Below are positions 44,291 through 56,132 of a stretch of DNA of 64,000 bases, piece by piece (within the stretch, counting starts at the first letter, position 1; each line of letters begins with the position of its first letter). The stretch is taken from positions 1-64,000 of the forward strand of contig CATKHK010000060.1 in NCBI GenBank assembly GCA_949751835.1, in the 5' to 3' direction. The notes below the pieces were generated by a model that was not told where the DNA came from, searched no databases, and worked only from the letters and a program-made list of their open reading frames with translations. The position numbers and the translations under genes were made by a program. Source of the DNA: Blepharisma japonicum (taxonomy: Eukaryota > Ciliophora > Heterotrichea > Heterotrichida > Blepharismidae).

Positions 44291-44843
44291 ATTTATTCTT
44301 AGCCACTCTATTTCTTGCAATAAGAGGGCAGCAGATGAAATTTGAAGGGAATGATGAAATAAAGTAAAATTAGAGGATGGAAATAGAAGAGAGAAGGTTA
44401 GAAAGATGTTAAAGGAAGGATAATAAAAGCTGGGAAAATATATTGAAGATTAAAGAAGATTTTATTATTAGATTTAGATTTTAGATATCAAGAAAATTAA
44501 AGTGAAAATTTGAAGATCATTTTGGTTTGTTTAGAAAACTGCCAATTAATATTTAATGAAATATGATTTAAATCACAAAAAATAAGATTGGAAAGTTGCT
44601 CTTTGGTTGCTTATCACATTAATAAATTCTAAAAATCTAATTGCTGGACTTTTTATAAAATTAAGCAGTAAAATTTAAGTAAATTGATCAAATTAGTTTT
44701 TAAAGATTTTACTTTGCTTTATATATATAATCATTTCTGACTCTAAAATGATAATTTTTATATTTAGCACATATATTTCAAAGAATTTTTAATTCAGATT
44801 TTTTGCGCATCTAATACGTTTTAAATATAAACAATTAAATAAG
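44291..44843. promoter_or_regulatory. Divergent promoter region of RPS23 and SDR
   Basis: 553 bp between two divergent genes. It must drive the presumably strong RPS23 promoter. It is AT-rich, with purine-rich runs on the RPS23-proximal side; no named motif was found. Confidence 0.45.
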
Positions 44844-46082
44844 ATGAGCAGCCCACCATTATGGACCGGATTTCAAGCTTTAGGCATACAAGTAGCTCAA
44901 AATGCTATCCAGAAGCGTTATTTTGCACTCAAAAGAGTCTTGATTACAGGTGCTTCATCAGGTATAGGCAAAGCTTGTGCAATATGACTTTTAAATCAAG
45001 GTGCTAGAGTAGCATTAATAGGCCGTGACCTAGAAGAATTAGAAAAAATAGGCCATCAATTTCCAAACCAAGCTGTAGCAATTCAATGTGATCTTGCTAT
45101 TGATCGTCAACAATATGACATGGTTTTAAGTGCAGTTGAAACATTTGGTGGCCTTGATATTCTTATTAACGCAGCTGGAATAATTTTTGAAAATGATTTA
45201 GAGTCTACGTATCCTCAAGATCATGATTATATAATTGATATCAACTTGCGTGCTGTCTATCACATTATCCATATGTGCCAAAGCTTTTTAGAAAAAAGTA
45301 GGGGTTGCATTGTAAATTTATCTTGTGAATGGGGAAATAGACCCCAGCAAGGTATGATTTCTAACTGCATGTCAAAAGCTGGGCTTGAAATGCTAACTAA
45401 ATGCTTAGCTTTAGAACTTGCTCCTGTTAGAGTAAATGCTGTTGCTCCTGGATTTACTTGTACGAATTTATTTAAATACGCAGGACTTACACCTCATGAA
45501 GTCAGTGTCTTAAAAAGCAGAATGATGAAATCAAACCCGATGAAAAAAGTTGCAAATCCGGATGATATCGTTAAAGCAATCATCTTTTTATGCTCAAAAA
45601 GAGCGGCTAATATCACAGGACAGATTTTGAAAGTTGATGGAGGTCAAAATTTAACTTCATCGATAACTATTGATTGGCATGACACCATTACAATGAACGC
45701 AAAATTTGCACCAACAGGAACCCAACCAATCCCAAGACTTGTAGATTGGGCAAGAAAAGAAGCACGAAAATTCCAAGGAGAGGAAGTCCATGATGAAGAT
45801 TGGGTTAGAGAGCACGAATCTAAAAGCAATTGGAGCACAAATTTAGCTGACGCCCATATTAAGGTCACTGATAATTACAGTAAGCTTGAAAAAACAGAAA
45901 ATATACTCAGCAATTTAGAAGAGCAAAAAGACGATAACGGGACAATTTATACAGCAGAAAACCCAAAAGCTGCCAGAATGGTCGGTGCAAGACAAACTGT
46001 AGGCCCAAAGAGTGGTACTGCTGCTGTAGGAGGAAATTCATTAGGAGTTGGATTAGGAGCTCCAAGATTGACTTCACCTTAA
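44844..46082 (+). CDS. SDR-fold protein lacking catalytic Ser and Tyr, with C-terminal extension
   Basis: 412 residues. The cofactor motif TGASSGIG (35-42) and NAAG (109-112) are intact. One TGA Trp lies at 44983. In the active-site region, IVNLSCEWG and ISNCMSKAG align with the usual SS and YxxxK patterns: the catalytic Ser becomes Cys161, the Tyr becomes Asn174 and only Lys178 remains. The overall pattern, with LELAPVRVNAVAPG and ITGQILKVDGGQ, is that of classical SDRs. After residue ~270 there is a ~140-residue tail with no relation to SDRs, ending in a Gly-rich stretch (TAAVGGNSLGVGLG). It may bind NAD(P) without ordinary dehydrogenase activity. Confidence 0.85.
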
Positions 46083-46201
46083 TTAATTTAACGGATAATA
46101 GACTCATTTATCATAGAAATTATTAAATTAAATAGCCTTCAAGTTTTATTTTGGCTAAATATAAGATTACTTATTTTTTATTTAACCAGAAAATTATTTA
46201 A

Positions 46202-48331
46202 ATGGAATACTCAGCTATTTACGTTTGGGGGTCAAATCATTACGGGCAGCTTGGTCTTGGTCCAGATTCTCAAGAAAACAAGCACGTTTCTCCTATAAAT
46301 TGCAGCTTTGGAGTTATAGTAAAAGAGCTTGCATGCGGCGATGAGCATGCTGGATTTATTGCTAATAATGGCTTAATCTATACAATGGGAAATAACTTCT
46401 GAGGCCAGCTTGGCATCGGAACCAAAGCCAAACATTTTTTTCAGTCACCTTGCTTAGTAGAGTCCTTATCAAATAAGAAGACTATAAAAATTTCTTTTGG
46501 AGGAAAACATTCTGCTGCTTTAACTGACGATGGGGAATTGTATACATGAGGGTTTGGAAAATTTGGACAATTAGGGCTTGGCGATAAACAAAATCGATAT
46601 TTTCCTAATCAAGTACGCTTAACTGGTGCTGCAATATATATAAGCTGTGGGTATCAGCATACAGCAATAATTGTGTTTGAAGAGGATTCCAAATGTAAAC
46701 GGCTTTTTATGTGTGGAGCTAATGAATCTGGGCAGTTGGGATCTGGAAGCACACATAATGAATTATTTCCTGTTCCTATATCATTTTATGAGGATATTAA
46801 AAATGTATCAGCTGGATATTCTCACACAGGAATTTTAGCTCAAAATGGTAGTGTATATATGATGGGCAGCAATTGTTTTGGGCAGCTGGGAATAGGAAAT
46901 AAAAAAAATAGCTTTCAGCCTATAAAAATAGAAGGCTTTGAAGGAATAAAAAAGCTTTCATGTGGAAGATTTTCTGCAGGATTGTCAGAAAGAAATGAAT
47001 TGTATATATGAGGAAGCGGAGTTTTTGGAGAATTTTTGATACCTGAGAAAATTGATTTTAATAGTGAAATTTTGGATTTTGATATTTCTGGATGCTATGG
47101 GGTGTGCAGAGATAATAGGAATAAGGTGTGAAGTTGGGGTGATAATAATCATGGAGAATTGGGGGTAGGAGATTATAAAAGTAGATCGAGTCTGACACAA
47201 ATTCTAGGCATTCAAGGAAGGAAAATTAAGCATATAAAATGTGGAGGGTCTTTTGTGATTGTAATTGGAAATGATAGAAGCAATTTTGAGCCTATTGATG
47301 TAAGCTTTGACAATAGATCGATTACACCTATTGTATATCGATCACAGTCAACAACTCCATTAGACTCAGATCGCTGCTTTTCATTTCCTTTAAAATCTTC
47401 AAGAATTAATTTATCAAATGATTATAGAAATTCTTATCCAAGCCCTCCAATTGAATTTGATAATTTCCACAAAAGATACGAATTGCTTAAACAAGATTTT
47501 CTTATAGAACAAGAAATGAGAAAAAATGCTGAAAGAGAAATTGAAAGACTAAGAGATATTGAAATAAAAAACACAGAGCTTTTGAAAGAACTGGAACAAA
47601 GAAATAAAATTGTAAAAAATGCAGAAAACACATCAGAAAACGAAAGAGGAAAAAGATTTTTTTTTGAAAATGAAATAAAAGAAAAAATTAAATCTGAAGA
47701 AGAATTAAGAGACCAAGTTAGAATTTTGGAAAGAAAAATCCAAGAAATGGCTGAAGATTATGATAATATTAAAGAAGAATGAATAAAAAATAGGAAAAAT
47801 GAAGAAAATTATGCAGCGCAGATTGGAGAAATTAAAGAAAGAGAAGAAAAATTGATAAGTGATATTGATGATCTTGAAAGGGAAAAAACAAAATTTTTAC
47901 AAGAAATTGCAAGCTATAGAGATTCCAACCAAAATTTGCAAAAGCAGCTTAAGGAAGCAACAAGAAAACTCGATGATTTGATTCCATCAATAACAAATTA
48001 CCAATACAAGCTCTCTACACTCCAGCAAGAAAACGACGAATTAAATGCATTTATAAAAGAAAATAAGCATCTTGCCAAGAAATATTTTATAACTCAGTCT
48101 ACAGCATCTCCAATGCCACTTCGTAATTCTATGAGTACTCCAGGATCCCCTAGAAATGCTATTTCTGCTACTCCCTCTACCTTCTATCAATCTTCTCCTC
48201 ATTCTAAATCTAATTCAAACGTTAAAGATAGCTTAGAAGACATAAAATCCAAGCTAAAATCTATTCATTCCAACAAAAATTCAATAGAAACACGCATGCA
48301 GGCTTTTGAAGAAAAACTTAAAAATCTTTAA
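46202..48331 (+). CDS. RCC1-repeat / coiled-coil protein
   Basis: 709 residues. The first ~370 are RCC1-type beta-propeller repeats with the pattern YxWGxNxxGQLGxG (YVWGSNHYGQLGLG, FWGQLGIG, YTWGFGKFGQLGLG, FMCGANESGQLGSG, YMMGSNCFGQLGIG, WSWGDNNHGELGVG). Four of the conserved Trp are TGA, at about 46400, 46548, 47009 and 47129. After a Ser-rich linker, a coiled coil covers about residues 425-640 and ends in a Ser/Pro tail. RCC1 domains can act as Ran exchange factors or as general interaction propellers; the coiled coil argues for a scaffold. Its stop codon directly abuts that of the next, convergent gene. Confidence 0.88.
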
Positions 48332-50290
48332 TTATTGTGAATTATTTTGTTTTAAATATTCCCCATAAGCTTGGAAATTTCCGTTATCAAACACCTCCAT
48401 TCCTCTGACTAGTACCTTAATAACTTGTCCCATTAATTCTCGTCCTTCATAAATGCAGCTTTCTTTCATAGCAGAATAAGAATGACAGGGAACCGACTGA
48501 TAAGGGTTTCATATTATTAAGTCAGCATATTTACCTCTTTCTATGCTACCTCGCTTGTTTTCGATCCCTAATAATTTGGCTGGGTGCATTGAAAATCATT
48601 TCGCGAGCCTTACTATGTAATGTTCTTTTAATGAATCATTTGCATTGACCGAGCTCAAAGCTGTTCATACAATTTGCATTGAAAAGCCTAAGCCATTTAT
48701 GCCACTTACAGCTTTTCTGAAGCTTCCATTGTCTAAATTTTTGTATTCGCTGGGTATAGAAGCATGATGTGATGATATAATATCAATTCCCTTGAGCTTC
48801 AACAGCTCCCATAGTAGATTGCAGTTAGCCTGATTTCTGATAGGAGGGTAATCTTTAAACCTAGTGTCCCCATCTTGTATATCTTTATCACTAAAGGACA
48901 TATAGTGAGGGCAAGTATCACAAGTCACAGTAGAATCATTTGTGGACTTATTTTGACGAATTTTATTAACTGCGGCAGCTGATGATAAATTGCAAATATG
49001 GACTTTACAGCTTTCTGCTTGTAAGACTTCCAAGATCTTTTTAACACCTTTTAGCTCCCATTTATCAGGAATATTTGCTACATGGTTTAGATAAATTCTA
49101 TCTTTTTGGATAGTGACTTCCATATGTGTGTTTAAAGGCACTGGCCTTTTCCCTTTTAGCCTCTTTTGTATAGAACTCATAGGAGGAGCTGGCTGAGCCG
49201 TCTCTTCTTGAGGAACAGCTCCTGAAAACTCTCTAAATGAAAAGTCCGAAAACGACGAACTTCTTCTTCTGGCTATATTCTTTGAGTACACAGTGGAACC
49301 TGCAGTTTGATAAGTGGTTATTTCTGCTTTACTAATGGCTTGTATATCAGATTCAATTACTTTGATTCTATAGTCTAAATCTTCATAAATGTCATGATAA
49401 CTGCTTTGTCGGCGTTTTTTGATGTCTCTCATTATAGTTCTTCCTCTGTTTCTCATTGTGTCTTCTTCTTCGATGTCAGGCATATGATTATTTAAGTCAA
49501 ATTTATTGCTAATTCGAACTGGTTCTGCAATTTTTGAGGAATTTCTAGATGAAGAAAAGGTAGGAATCCCTGATCTGGTTCTGTTTAAGTTCCATCTGAC
49601 AGGCTGTTCGTTAGGGGAGCCTTCTTCGTCTGGATAGATTGATTCAGGAAACGCAGCTGCTGAAAATTCCATATCCTTTGTAATATCAGCTGCAATTCTT
49701 TCTTCTAAATTCATATGTCTACATGGCGATGCCATATGTAACATTCTCCCTTGAGGTATTGATGGATCAATAATCAAAGGCTTCCCAGTGTCTCTAACTT
49801 TAGATAAAAGCCATGGCAAGTCATTTGGCAATGAAGCAACTTTGTCACTAGGTGGGTACAAATATCCTTTAAATGCAAAAGCGCTAGATTTTTTAAGCTT
49901 TTTTATGTCCTCTAAATTGTTAGAGTCAATTCTTTTGATTAAGCCGATATCGCAATACAATTCGTCAATTGGATTTGTGATTTCTGTGTGTATGGATTTT
50001 TCTTCTAATAGTAAAGTGACTCCGCCTGATGCAGCCATTTTAGTGATATTCACGTAGGTTTCTCACTCAGGTCTCGCACCGATTTCTATAATTCCAGGGG
50101 AGATATAATAATTTTCGTAATTGATTGGATTCCATTCTCGAAATTTTGAAAATAATGCAGAGGCTGGAATATTGTCATCAACGATAATGACATCACTAAT
50201 TTCTTCGTTTTCTATAAGAACTATGCCGTAGAGAGGATGTCTTGATTTATAGCTCACTATGTGACGGCTGATAAGTGCAGACTTTACCAT
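48332..50290 (-). CDS. Allantoinase-like cyclic amidohydrolase homologue lacking metal ligands
   Basis: 652 residues; true allantoinases have about 450. The fold matches allantoinase along its length: YYISPGIIEIGARPEWE, KMAASGGVTLLLE, FAFKGYLYPP, VHICNLSSAAAV, CDTCPHYMSF, PPIRNQANCNLLWELL, GIDIISSHHAS, KAVSGINGLGFSMQIVW and KLLGIENKRGSIERGKYADL. The HxH metal motif at the start is lost (EIGAR, 69-73), as is a later HxxH second His (HICN, 431-434), and the SDH motif Asp is His (SHH, 507-509). The metal-bridging Lys141 remains. A Ser/Arg-rich, probably disordered insertion of roughly 150 residues lies at about residues 200-370. It is most likely a structural or regulatory protein, as CRMPs are to dihydropyrimidinase. 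Confidence 0.8.
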
Positions 50291-50890
50291 TATTATAAAT
50301 TACAGTAAAGGTTTTTCTTTTAAGATTATAAAATATAATAATATAAAGCAAGAATTTCAAAATTTAGACTGTGAGCTTAGGGCCTTATTTTCTTCTATTG
50401 CCTCATTATAAGCTTTTTGGAAAATGTCTTGTTGAAAGTAATCAGCATAACTTGTGCTTTTTTAAGTTATATTTAATTAGGATTATGCAGGATTAGTTTT
50501 TAAGTGTAAAATTAACTTATCGATTCCTATTTGTAGATTTTAGCTATGAGTTGACGATTTGCAATAAGAATTATAAAAAATGCCATTTTTCTTTATTATA
50601 ACATTAATTGATAGAAAATAAGAATAATTATAAGTTATTGCACTCTACTGATTAAAGTTTCTCATCATAAACTTCATACAAATGTATTCCTTTAAAGAAT
50701 ATCAATTTCCATTATTGTCTACCACACAAGCAATAAATAGCAAATCATTTTTTAATTTTTAATAGAATCAGAGGGCATTATCTCAAATATTTTTGTACAG
50801 CATTTAGGAGTTTTTACTTTAATTTAAATATCAAGTAAATTTTTTAGTTTTCTTAGATATCGCTCATCTTTTCCGCCATTTACAAATTGA
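50291..50890. promoter_or_regulatory. Divergent upstream region
   Basis: 600 bp between the starts of the amidohydrolase-like gene (minus) and the CXC gene (plus). AT-rich, with no recognised element. Confidence 0.4.
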
Positions 50891-51757
50891 ATGAATTCTA
50901 CTCCAATCAAGGCTCAGCTTCTGAATAATTCAGATGAAGAACTGCATATTTTAACACCAATTCCACAAAAAGCCATGACGCCACTAACATCACCCTTTAC
51001 TCAATCAATTCTTAAATTATCCCCAATTCGAACATTCGCATCTCCTGAGTCCAACTACAATCAAATGTAAATTTCAAATAGCTCATTTACTCCTAAAACC
51101 CTTTGGGCTACTCTAGGAAACTTATCTCCAATCTGCCAAGAAACAGCTCGTCCGGACCTTTTAGCAACCACAACTCGTTTTATTCAAAAATTAGATTTTT
51201 CTAAAGTTCTTGAAGGATCAGCACGATTCAAAGCGAATTCTCTCGAAGTTGAAGTAAAAGTCCATGATGATATTATTGATGACGGAAGTCTATTGACTTC
51301 TCTATCAAATTTCAAACCAAAAAAGCGACCTCGAAACTTTAGCAAAACTGATAAGAAAATCTGCTGTAATTGTTCAAAATCAAGATGCCTGAAACTCTAT
51401 TGTGACTGCTTTAAAGCAGGAACCTATTGTGAAGGGTGCAGCTGTGTAGATTGCTATAATATTCAGGAACACGAAAATATTAGGCTCAGCATCATTAACC
51501 AGATTTTAGAAAAAAATCCAACAGCTTTTAAACCAAAGATTAAAACAGTCTCAATTAAAGGTGAAACCAAAGAAATGCACAACTCAGGCTGCCACTGCAG
51601 CAAATCTGCATGTTTAAAGAAATATTGTGAATGCTATCAGAGTGGCATTTTATGTGGGCCGAGCTGTCAATGTTTTGGGTGTATGAATACAATTCAAAAC
51701 GAGAAAAAAAAGAAAAACACACAAGTTTTTAAGGTTGGGCAATTATTTCGTAATTAA
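50891..51757 (+). CDS. CXC (tesmin/TSO1/LIN54-type) DNA-binding protein
   Basis: Spliced: exons 50891-51066 and 51082-51757, 283 residues. Two CXC domains lie at about residues 150-184 (CCNCSKSRCLKLYCDCF..CSCVDC) and 227-259 (CHCSKSACLKKYCECY..CQCFGC). They are joined by the linker with ILEKNPTAFKPKI, which closely matches the LIN54 RNPxAFxPK signature. This class binds CHR elements (TTYGAA) as part of MuvB/DREAM cell-cycle complexes. The N-terminal half is Ser/Thr/Pro-rich with SP/TP sites, such as LTPIP and LSPI, that could be CDK targets. Identity of the class is firm; a cell-cycle role is by homology. Confidence 0.92.
51067..51081 (+). other. 15-nt intron in CXC gene
   Basis: GTAAATTTCAAATAG, phase 2, splitting an Ile codon (AT|C). 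Retention would create ATG TAA, i.e. an immediate stop. A lies at position 10. Confidence 0.87.
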
Positions 51758-51762
51758 CCAGC

Positions 51763-52617
51763 TTATAAGTTCCATGGATTAAATGGGAATTCTTTAGGTC
51801 TTTGGATCCAATTTTTAGGGCTCCAGTCTGTGTTGACAGTTTCAACACAATGGAGAGTATAAGCATGTCTGGAAATATCTGATAAATTATCGTCACTCCA
51901 ATGAACTAAGCTGCCATGCAAAACTACAACGGTCCCTGCTTCTACTTCTAAACAAACTCCTCCTTCCTTTGAGTATTCGTAGTCATTTGAATATATCATA
52001 TTACCATCTTTTCTTTCCCAATATGTTTTGCAACCGTATTTATGACTGCCAGGAATTGCATATAAGCAAGCATTTGATTTTTTGGCATCTTCTATTGCGA
52101 CTCAGAGCCCAACACATGACAGAGGGTTTGTAATCAGATATGAGTTATCTTGGTGTATTTTTACTTCTGCTCCAATTCCAGGCGGTTTCATGATATACAT
52201 GCTTTGGGCAATCACTGGAACCTTATATCCTAATCCCTTTAAAATTCTTCTAAATCTGGCGTTATAACTAAATCGTTGAAAAACAGGATCTAAATCATGC
52301 ATTGCATGGCCGAGCTTATTAATCGAGACCCTTTTATTGTTTGCTGGGTCTTTTGCGTTTTCTTCAAGGAAAAACCCGATTCCGTAGGCAGAGTCCATAA
52401 AATAATTGTCTGCTACCCTTTTCTGATCATGAGTTGTAAAAATTGGATGATTAGAGCTAGGCTGCCAATTATCGATAAGTTGAAAAGCTCTTTCTTTTAA
52501 AGCGTCTACGTCAGATTTTTGAATGAAATTTGGAAATACCAAGTATCCATTTGCTGCATAAAATTCTATTTCTCCTCCAGTCAGATTTCCTGTAGCTCGT
52601 CTGATTAACTTTATCAT
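51763..52617 (-). CDS. PHYHD1: Phytanoyl-CoA dioxygenase domain protein 1 homologue
   Basis: 284 residues (human PHYHD1 has 291). The iron ligands are visible as KIHQDNS (HxD) and the distal His in VLHGSLVHWS. Family blocks [54 protein letters not shown] (Trp is TGA) and NTDWSPKNWIQ match PHYHD1 closely. Members are Fe(II)/2-oxoglutarate dioxygenases; the physiological substrate of PHYHD1 is not well settled. Its stop lies 5 bp from the stop of the convergent CXC gene. No PTS1 signal (ends PWNL). Confidence 0.93.
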
Positions 52618-52837
52618 ATTTTTATTAAAAATATAAACATTTCAGAATAAATTTGCTTAATCTGATGCAAAAAGAGTTTAATAAATGACTTGACATTAAT
52701 TGATTATATATTTTTTATTAATAAGTTACTATATTTATTTAAAATAATTTTACTACTATCTATGCTATTTTGAATCTTTGAATAATTATAAATAAACCTC
52801 AAAAAGAATTTAAATAAGAAAAAATAATTTAAAAATT

Positions 52838-54091
52838 ATGTCTCAAGCTTCAAAGTATTGGGAAAAATACCAACAAAAGCAAGCTCAAATGAAGGCAAAC
52901 TTAATGACAGATAAACAAGCTTATATCGCCTCCTTAGAAGCTCAATTAGAAAAAGTTACTCAATCTCTTCTTATAAATCAAGGATTCGTTGAAAGAGTCG
53001 AACAGCTACAAGCCCAAATAAACACCTCAGAAGACAGAATTGTAAACCTTACAAGACTTGTAAAGCTCCAGCAAAGCTATAATGAAGAGCAAGAGAAAAC
53101 TAGAACCGCGGGAAGTGACATAGTCAAAATTGATACAAAAATAAGCCAACGCCTTGATATACTTGAAGAAAAAGTTAGGAAGCTGTTTGAAAAAGCCAGC
53201 CAAGATATAGAAGAAAGACAAATCCGTTTAAAACAAAGCATGGAAAGTAATGCAGACAATTATGATAAAGAAATGAGTTTTGGACGACTTAGCGAAGGAT
53301 TTGGAAGTTTAGTAGATAAGATGATAGAAATTGAAAAAAGAAATAAAGATGCAGTAGAATCAGCTTGAAATGCCCAGCAGACTTGCAATAAATTATCTGA
53401 AGATATGCTAGAAAGAATGGCAGTTTGTGAAAACAAAGTAAATGAATTAAAAATGATTAAAGATTCAGGAAATATTGAACACATAACAAAAATGAACAAG
53501 CTAGAAATAGAGAATTTAATTGAGGAAAAAGTTTCTGTAGCTGTCGATAAAATTGTAGCAATTGTGAAAACTTATGGAAAAACTCAAGATGAATTTGAAA
53601 CAAAAATAAAAAAATTGAATGAAAAAATAAAAGAAATTGTTGATGAAGCCAAAGAAAAACCCAAACAAATTTTGAATAAAAGTCTTGATGAACTGGAAAG
53701 AGCTGTAAGCTATGAGAAAAAAGTCCCGAAGCTTTCAGTTCAAAAATCAAAATCAGTTTCTCCATCACGATCATCATCAGATTCAAGGCGTCCTCCTACT
53801 CCAAAAGGTGCCAAAAACTCAACATCTCCTTTAAAATCACCGAAAATTTCTCACAAATCTTCAATCAGTCCTCCAAGAAATTCTCAAGGAAAACCAAAAA
53901 CACCCCCAAAATCCCCAAAAAATAAAACACCACCAAGATCTCCTAAAATCCATGAAGATAGCAAAGAAATTGAAGAAGAGAAAAAAGTGACTATGAAAAA
54001 GCCAGAAGCTAAAGCAAAAAGAAGAAAGCATGCAGAAAAGAGATCAAAACTTGAACAATTATATCAGCAGCTCTCAGCTCGTAATAGCTAA
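52838..54091 (+). CDS. Coiled-coil protein with basic SP/TP-rich tail, 417 aa
   Basis: 417 residues with one TGA Trp (ESAWNAQQ). Residues 1-295 are helical coiled coil. Residues 300-375 are rich in Ser-Pro and Thr-Pro with Lys and Arg (SPSRSSSDSRRPPTPKG, KTPPKSPKNKTPPRSPK), typical of phospho-regulated microtubule- or filament-binding tails. The last ~40 residues are a basic helix. The upstream spacer is only 220 bp, shared with PHYHD1 in divergent orientation. A cytoskeletal role is inference from composition; no homologue is recognised. Confidence 0.75.
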
Positions 54092-54116
54092 TTAAATAAT
54101 AGTTCTTTTAAGAAAC

Positions 54117-55394
54117 TTAATCACATTTTTCTTCCCATTTTGTTATAAACTCGTTATACCATGGCTTTGTTGTTGGAATTTCAGGTAAAGTGTTGTATGA
54201 AATAACAGGAACTCCTCCTCTTAAGATGCTGCTATAAAACTCTCTAGTTTTAGATTCGCTAAATGATGATTTCAATTTGGCGTATAACGATTTTTTCTGG
54301 TTTACACATACTAATGAAGGATATGATTTTACACCAAATAAATTTTCTAGCTCTTTATACGTTCCTTCTTCTGTCCATAAGAATTTCACATCTTTTGGCT
54401 TTTGCGATATAGAAAGCTCATGAAGAAAGTCTAAAAAGGCAACACGATTTTCTTTATCGCTATTGTCTAATCTAGGAACAAATGAAAGCATGCAAAGAGA
54501 TTTCCCGCATAAATCCTGGAATTGAGAATAACTAATTAACTGAGGGATTTTTGGTTGAATTTTTCATTCTTCATAAACTTTTTCCACAATTGAAATAATC
54601 TCTCATGAAATTAAAGTATCCACATCATAGCTAGCCAATTTTCCCTCTTTTGGTAGCAATTTTAAGGAGGGAAATTTATTTACGCCATATTTTTTTGCTG
54701 ATTTAGGATTTGCCAGTACATCAATTGTTGCTACATTAATTTGGTCCGTAAAATACAGCGCAATTTTTGATAAGCTTTGAACTAATTTTTGCGAACTTTC
54801 TCCGTCAGATTTATAAAAGCAAATAAGCCATACTTTATCATCTTTTAATAATTTTTCCTCAAATTGAAAATCATCATAAGCCCAAACACCATTTTCAAGA
54901 TTTGGATAATTTCCTTGTATTGGCCGATTATAGAAAGATCTAGATTCTCCTGTTTGAACATTTTCATCATTATTTTCGCGTCCAGAAGTTTGTTTTTGAC
55001 TTATTGTAAAATAATTATATGCTTCTTTCAAATTGTTTTCAAAGCTTTTTCCAGGTATAAATTTTTGAGGTGGCTGAGATTTATCAGCTCCAAAAAATTT
55101 AATTGTAGGGTAAAAAGTTATCTCATAGCGAGAGCCAATGCCTTCATCTTTCGCCATATCATAGACTCCGAATCTTACCTTTCCTTGATATTCCTCTACA
55201 GCTTTGTTTCATTTAGGCAGCAATCTTTCACTTTTTTGATCGCTTGAGGATATAAAGTTGATAAACCAAATATCAGTAGATTTTAAGACCTTTTCTTCAA
55301 ATAGATCTTTGTTGAGCACTAAAACTTGTGTGTTATCAAAAAAAGTGGCTAATACTAAAATGCTTGGAAGTATAAGAAATTGATTTAGTCCCAT
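54117..55394 (-). CDS. PDIA6 (P5)-like thioredoxin-fold protein without CGHC motifs
   Basis: 425 residues with a signal-like N-terminus (MGLNQFLILPSILVLATFF). Two thioredoxin-like domains and the PDIA6-specific C-terminal domain (KFLWTEEGTYKELENLFGV, KLKSSFSESKTREFY, PWYNEF) are clear. Three Trp codons are TGA. The first active site, WFINF..LLPKW, has DQKS (52-55) where PDIA6 has CGHC; the second, WLICFYKSDGESS, has GESS (198-201). Both cis-Pro regions (FYPTIKFFG, FPSLKLL) remain. The C-terminus is EEKCD, not KDEL-like. It is probably a redox-inactive, chaperone-type ER or secretory protein. Convergent with the preceding gene by 25 bp. Confidence 0.87.
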
Positions 55395-56132
55395 TTATAT
55401 TGAATTTTCAGCCAAACTTTCCTTTAAAAATTAAAAAAATTTTTCATTAGGAAAACTAGATGATATAGTTCAATGGAATGTTGAAGTTTATAAATTAAGT
55501 TAAAGGAATATTAATGCGCCAATTAGGGGGAAATTCAATGCAATCAGCAAAATAACTCAAAGAAGGTTAGAAAATAACTCATTATTTTTAAGGAGGATAC
55601 TGAGAGTTAGGATATAATTTGTTGTGTGACCTTTGATGTAAAAAAAAAACTTTATATAAAACAAAAATATTAATTAGATAGTTATTAATCTTAGGTAGAT
55701 CTCTATAGCTATGAAATTAAAATATTATTTTATTTGGTTCTTTTCTTCTAAGTTATAGATTTTCTTATTTTCATATATTTAACATCAATTCTTGTAAAAT
55801 CAATATCATAAAAATAAATATTTTCTATATTAATTTAAAATCAACCCAATTTTATAATTTTAAGTCTGTTTCCTTACCTTTTTTCTTCCCATTTCTGGCA
55901 TTAACTTTTGCTTAAAATCCTCCTAGATATTAAGTATTTATGTAAAAACTCAAATTTTTATTTCCCCTTTTTAATTTAATTTTTTAATTTTTCCATCATA
56001 ATATAGAGGATCAATATTTTTGAATTTGTCTTGAGACACATTATATAAGTATCATTTGAAAGATCATTCACTTTTACTCGATTTCTTATCTTTATCGTAA
56101 TAATATTAGAAAATTATTAAGAAATGTGTTAT
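55395..56132. other. AT-rich spacer
   Basis: 738 bp upstream of the PDIA6-like gene and downstream of RPL23, both minus strand. Very AT-rich, with homopolymer tracts. No RNA gene or repeat recognised. Confidence 0.4.

Noticed and set aside
44291-44320. Upstream in-frame ATG for RPS23
   Set aside because: It would add ten residues not found in the family; the start at 44290 gives exactly the usual 143 residues.
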